Source of the DNA: Porticoccaceae bacterium
GTDB taxonomy: Bacteria > Pseudomonadota > Gammaproteobacteria > Pseudomonadales > Porticoccaceae
Assembly: GCA_003491845.1 (NCBI GenBank)
Contig: DNBN01000331.1
Location: forward strand, 1-17,396
Length of the DNA stretch: 17,396 nt
Reading direction: 5' to 3'
The position numbers and the translations under genes are program-made. Below are positions 16,810-17,396 of the stretch, in pieces. How positions within the stretch are numbered: position 1 is the first letter of the stretch; every line of letters begins with the position of its first letter. The notes under the pieces were generated by a model. That model was not told the DNA's origin. It saw only the letters and a program-made list of their open reading frames with translations, and made no database searches.

Positions 16810-17396
16810 ATGGCTGTATTGGAAGCAAGGCATCTTGCAAAAACTTACGCTAAGAAACCGATTGTCAAAGATGTTTCACTCAAAGTGAAGCAGGGTGAAA
16901 TCGTGGGACTTTTGGGGCCAAACGGTGCTGGTAAAACTACTTGTTTTTATATGATTGTGGGATTGGTTTCCGAGGATTATGGTAGTGTCTTTATTGACAA
17001 TGTTGATATAACTGAATTGCCCATGCATGGAAGAGCTCGGCGAGGCCTTGGATACCTTCCTCAAGAGCCATCAATTTTTCGAAAATTGAGCGTTGAAGAT
17101 AACATTATGGCGGTGCTAGAGATGAACAAGTTAGTTCCTGTAAAGCTAAGAAAAGATCGACTTGAAGAGCTTTTATCGGAGTTTAAGGTTGAACATGTTC
17201 GTCACATCAAAGGCATTACATTGTCTGGTGGTGAGAGAAGAAGAGTAGAGATCGCTAGATCGCTAGCAATGGATCCAAAGTTTATTTTACTTGATGAGCC
17301 ATTTGCAGGAATTGACCCTAAATCAGTCGGCAATCTTCAAGAAATCATCTACCAGTTAAGAGTAAAAGACATTGGTATTTTAATTACAGATCATAA
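16810..17396 (+). CDS. lptB: LptB, ABC ATPase of the LPS exporter (3'-truncated by window)
   Basis: LptB is the cytoplasmic ATPase dimer that powers LPS extraction by LptB2FGC. The 195 visible residues (full length about 240) contain Walker A GPNGAGKT at 36-43 (K42), the Q-loop Q85 in YLPQEPSIF, the ABC signature LSGGERRR at 138-145, Walker [11 protein letters not shown] with the catalytic E163, and the switch H195 in LITDH. K42, E163 and H195 match E. coli LptB numbering exactly. The frame is open to the last base; the gene continues beyond the window, where rpoN is expected by synteny. It starts 6 bp after the lptA stop, with AAAGGGGA upstream. Confidence 0.97.
   Translation, partial: MAVLEARHLAKTYAKKPIVKDVSLKVKQGEIVGLLGPNGAGKTTCFYMIVGLVSEDYGSVFIDNVDITELPMHGRARRGLGYLPQEPSIFRKLSVEDNIMAVLEMNKLVPVKLRKDRLEELLSEFKVEHVRHIKGITLSGGERRRVEIARSLAMDPKFILLDEPFAGIDPKSVGNLQEIIYQLRVKDIGILITDH

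Overview
This window looks like core chromosome of a marine-type gammaproteobacterium, somewhere in the broad Pseudomonadales/Cellvibrionales neighbourhood. That placement is inferred from gene order and protein sequence; no species is claimed. Coding density is very high, the DNA is AT-leaning by eye, and no mobile element, CRISPR array or phage gene was seen. No gap between genes exceeds about 150 bp.

Layout. (1) Positions 1-6099, minus strand, read right to left: rlmE (23S rRNA 2'-O-methyltransferase), ftsH (membrane AAA protease), a rho-independent terminator, folP (dihydropteroate synthase), glmM (phosphoglucosamine mutase), tpiA (triose-phosphate isomerase), secG (translocon subunit), and the first 12 nt of a tRNA-Leu gene cut by the window edge. 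(2) Positions 6148-7619, plus strand: yhbY (ribosome-assembly RNA-binding protein), divergent from rlmE, then a DegS/AlgW-type envelope-stress protease. (3) Positions 7627-12978, minus strand, read right to left: mlaC, ibaG, murA, hisG (short form), hisD, hisC. (4) Positions 13124-17396, plus strand: a YrbG-type Ca2+/Na+ exchanger, kdsD, kdsC, lptC, lptA and lptB, the last truncated by the window end.

Common themes are cell-envelope building and quality control: GlmM and MurA for peptidoglycan precursors, KdsD/KdsC for the LPS sugar Kdo, LptA/B/C for LPS transport, MlaC for phospholipid traffic, and FtsH and DegS as membrane proteases. Housekeeping genes for folate, histidine, glycolysis and ribosome maturation are mixed in.

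The most notable departure from the textbook layout is around mlaC. In E. coli and Pseudomonas the order is mlaF-mlaE-mlaD-mlaC-mlaB-ibaG-murA. Here mlaFED and mlaB are absent from this locus and mlaC stands alone, facing the exchanger gene. A second point is that the secG...yhbY block is joined directly to the degS-his-murA-lpt block. I found no convincing novel multi-gene system; the other observations are smaller points on start codons, a protease active-site substitution and short regulatory structures.
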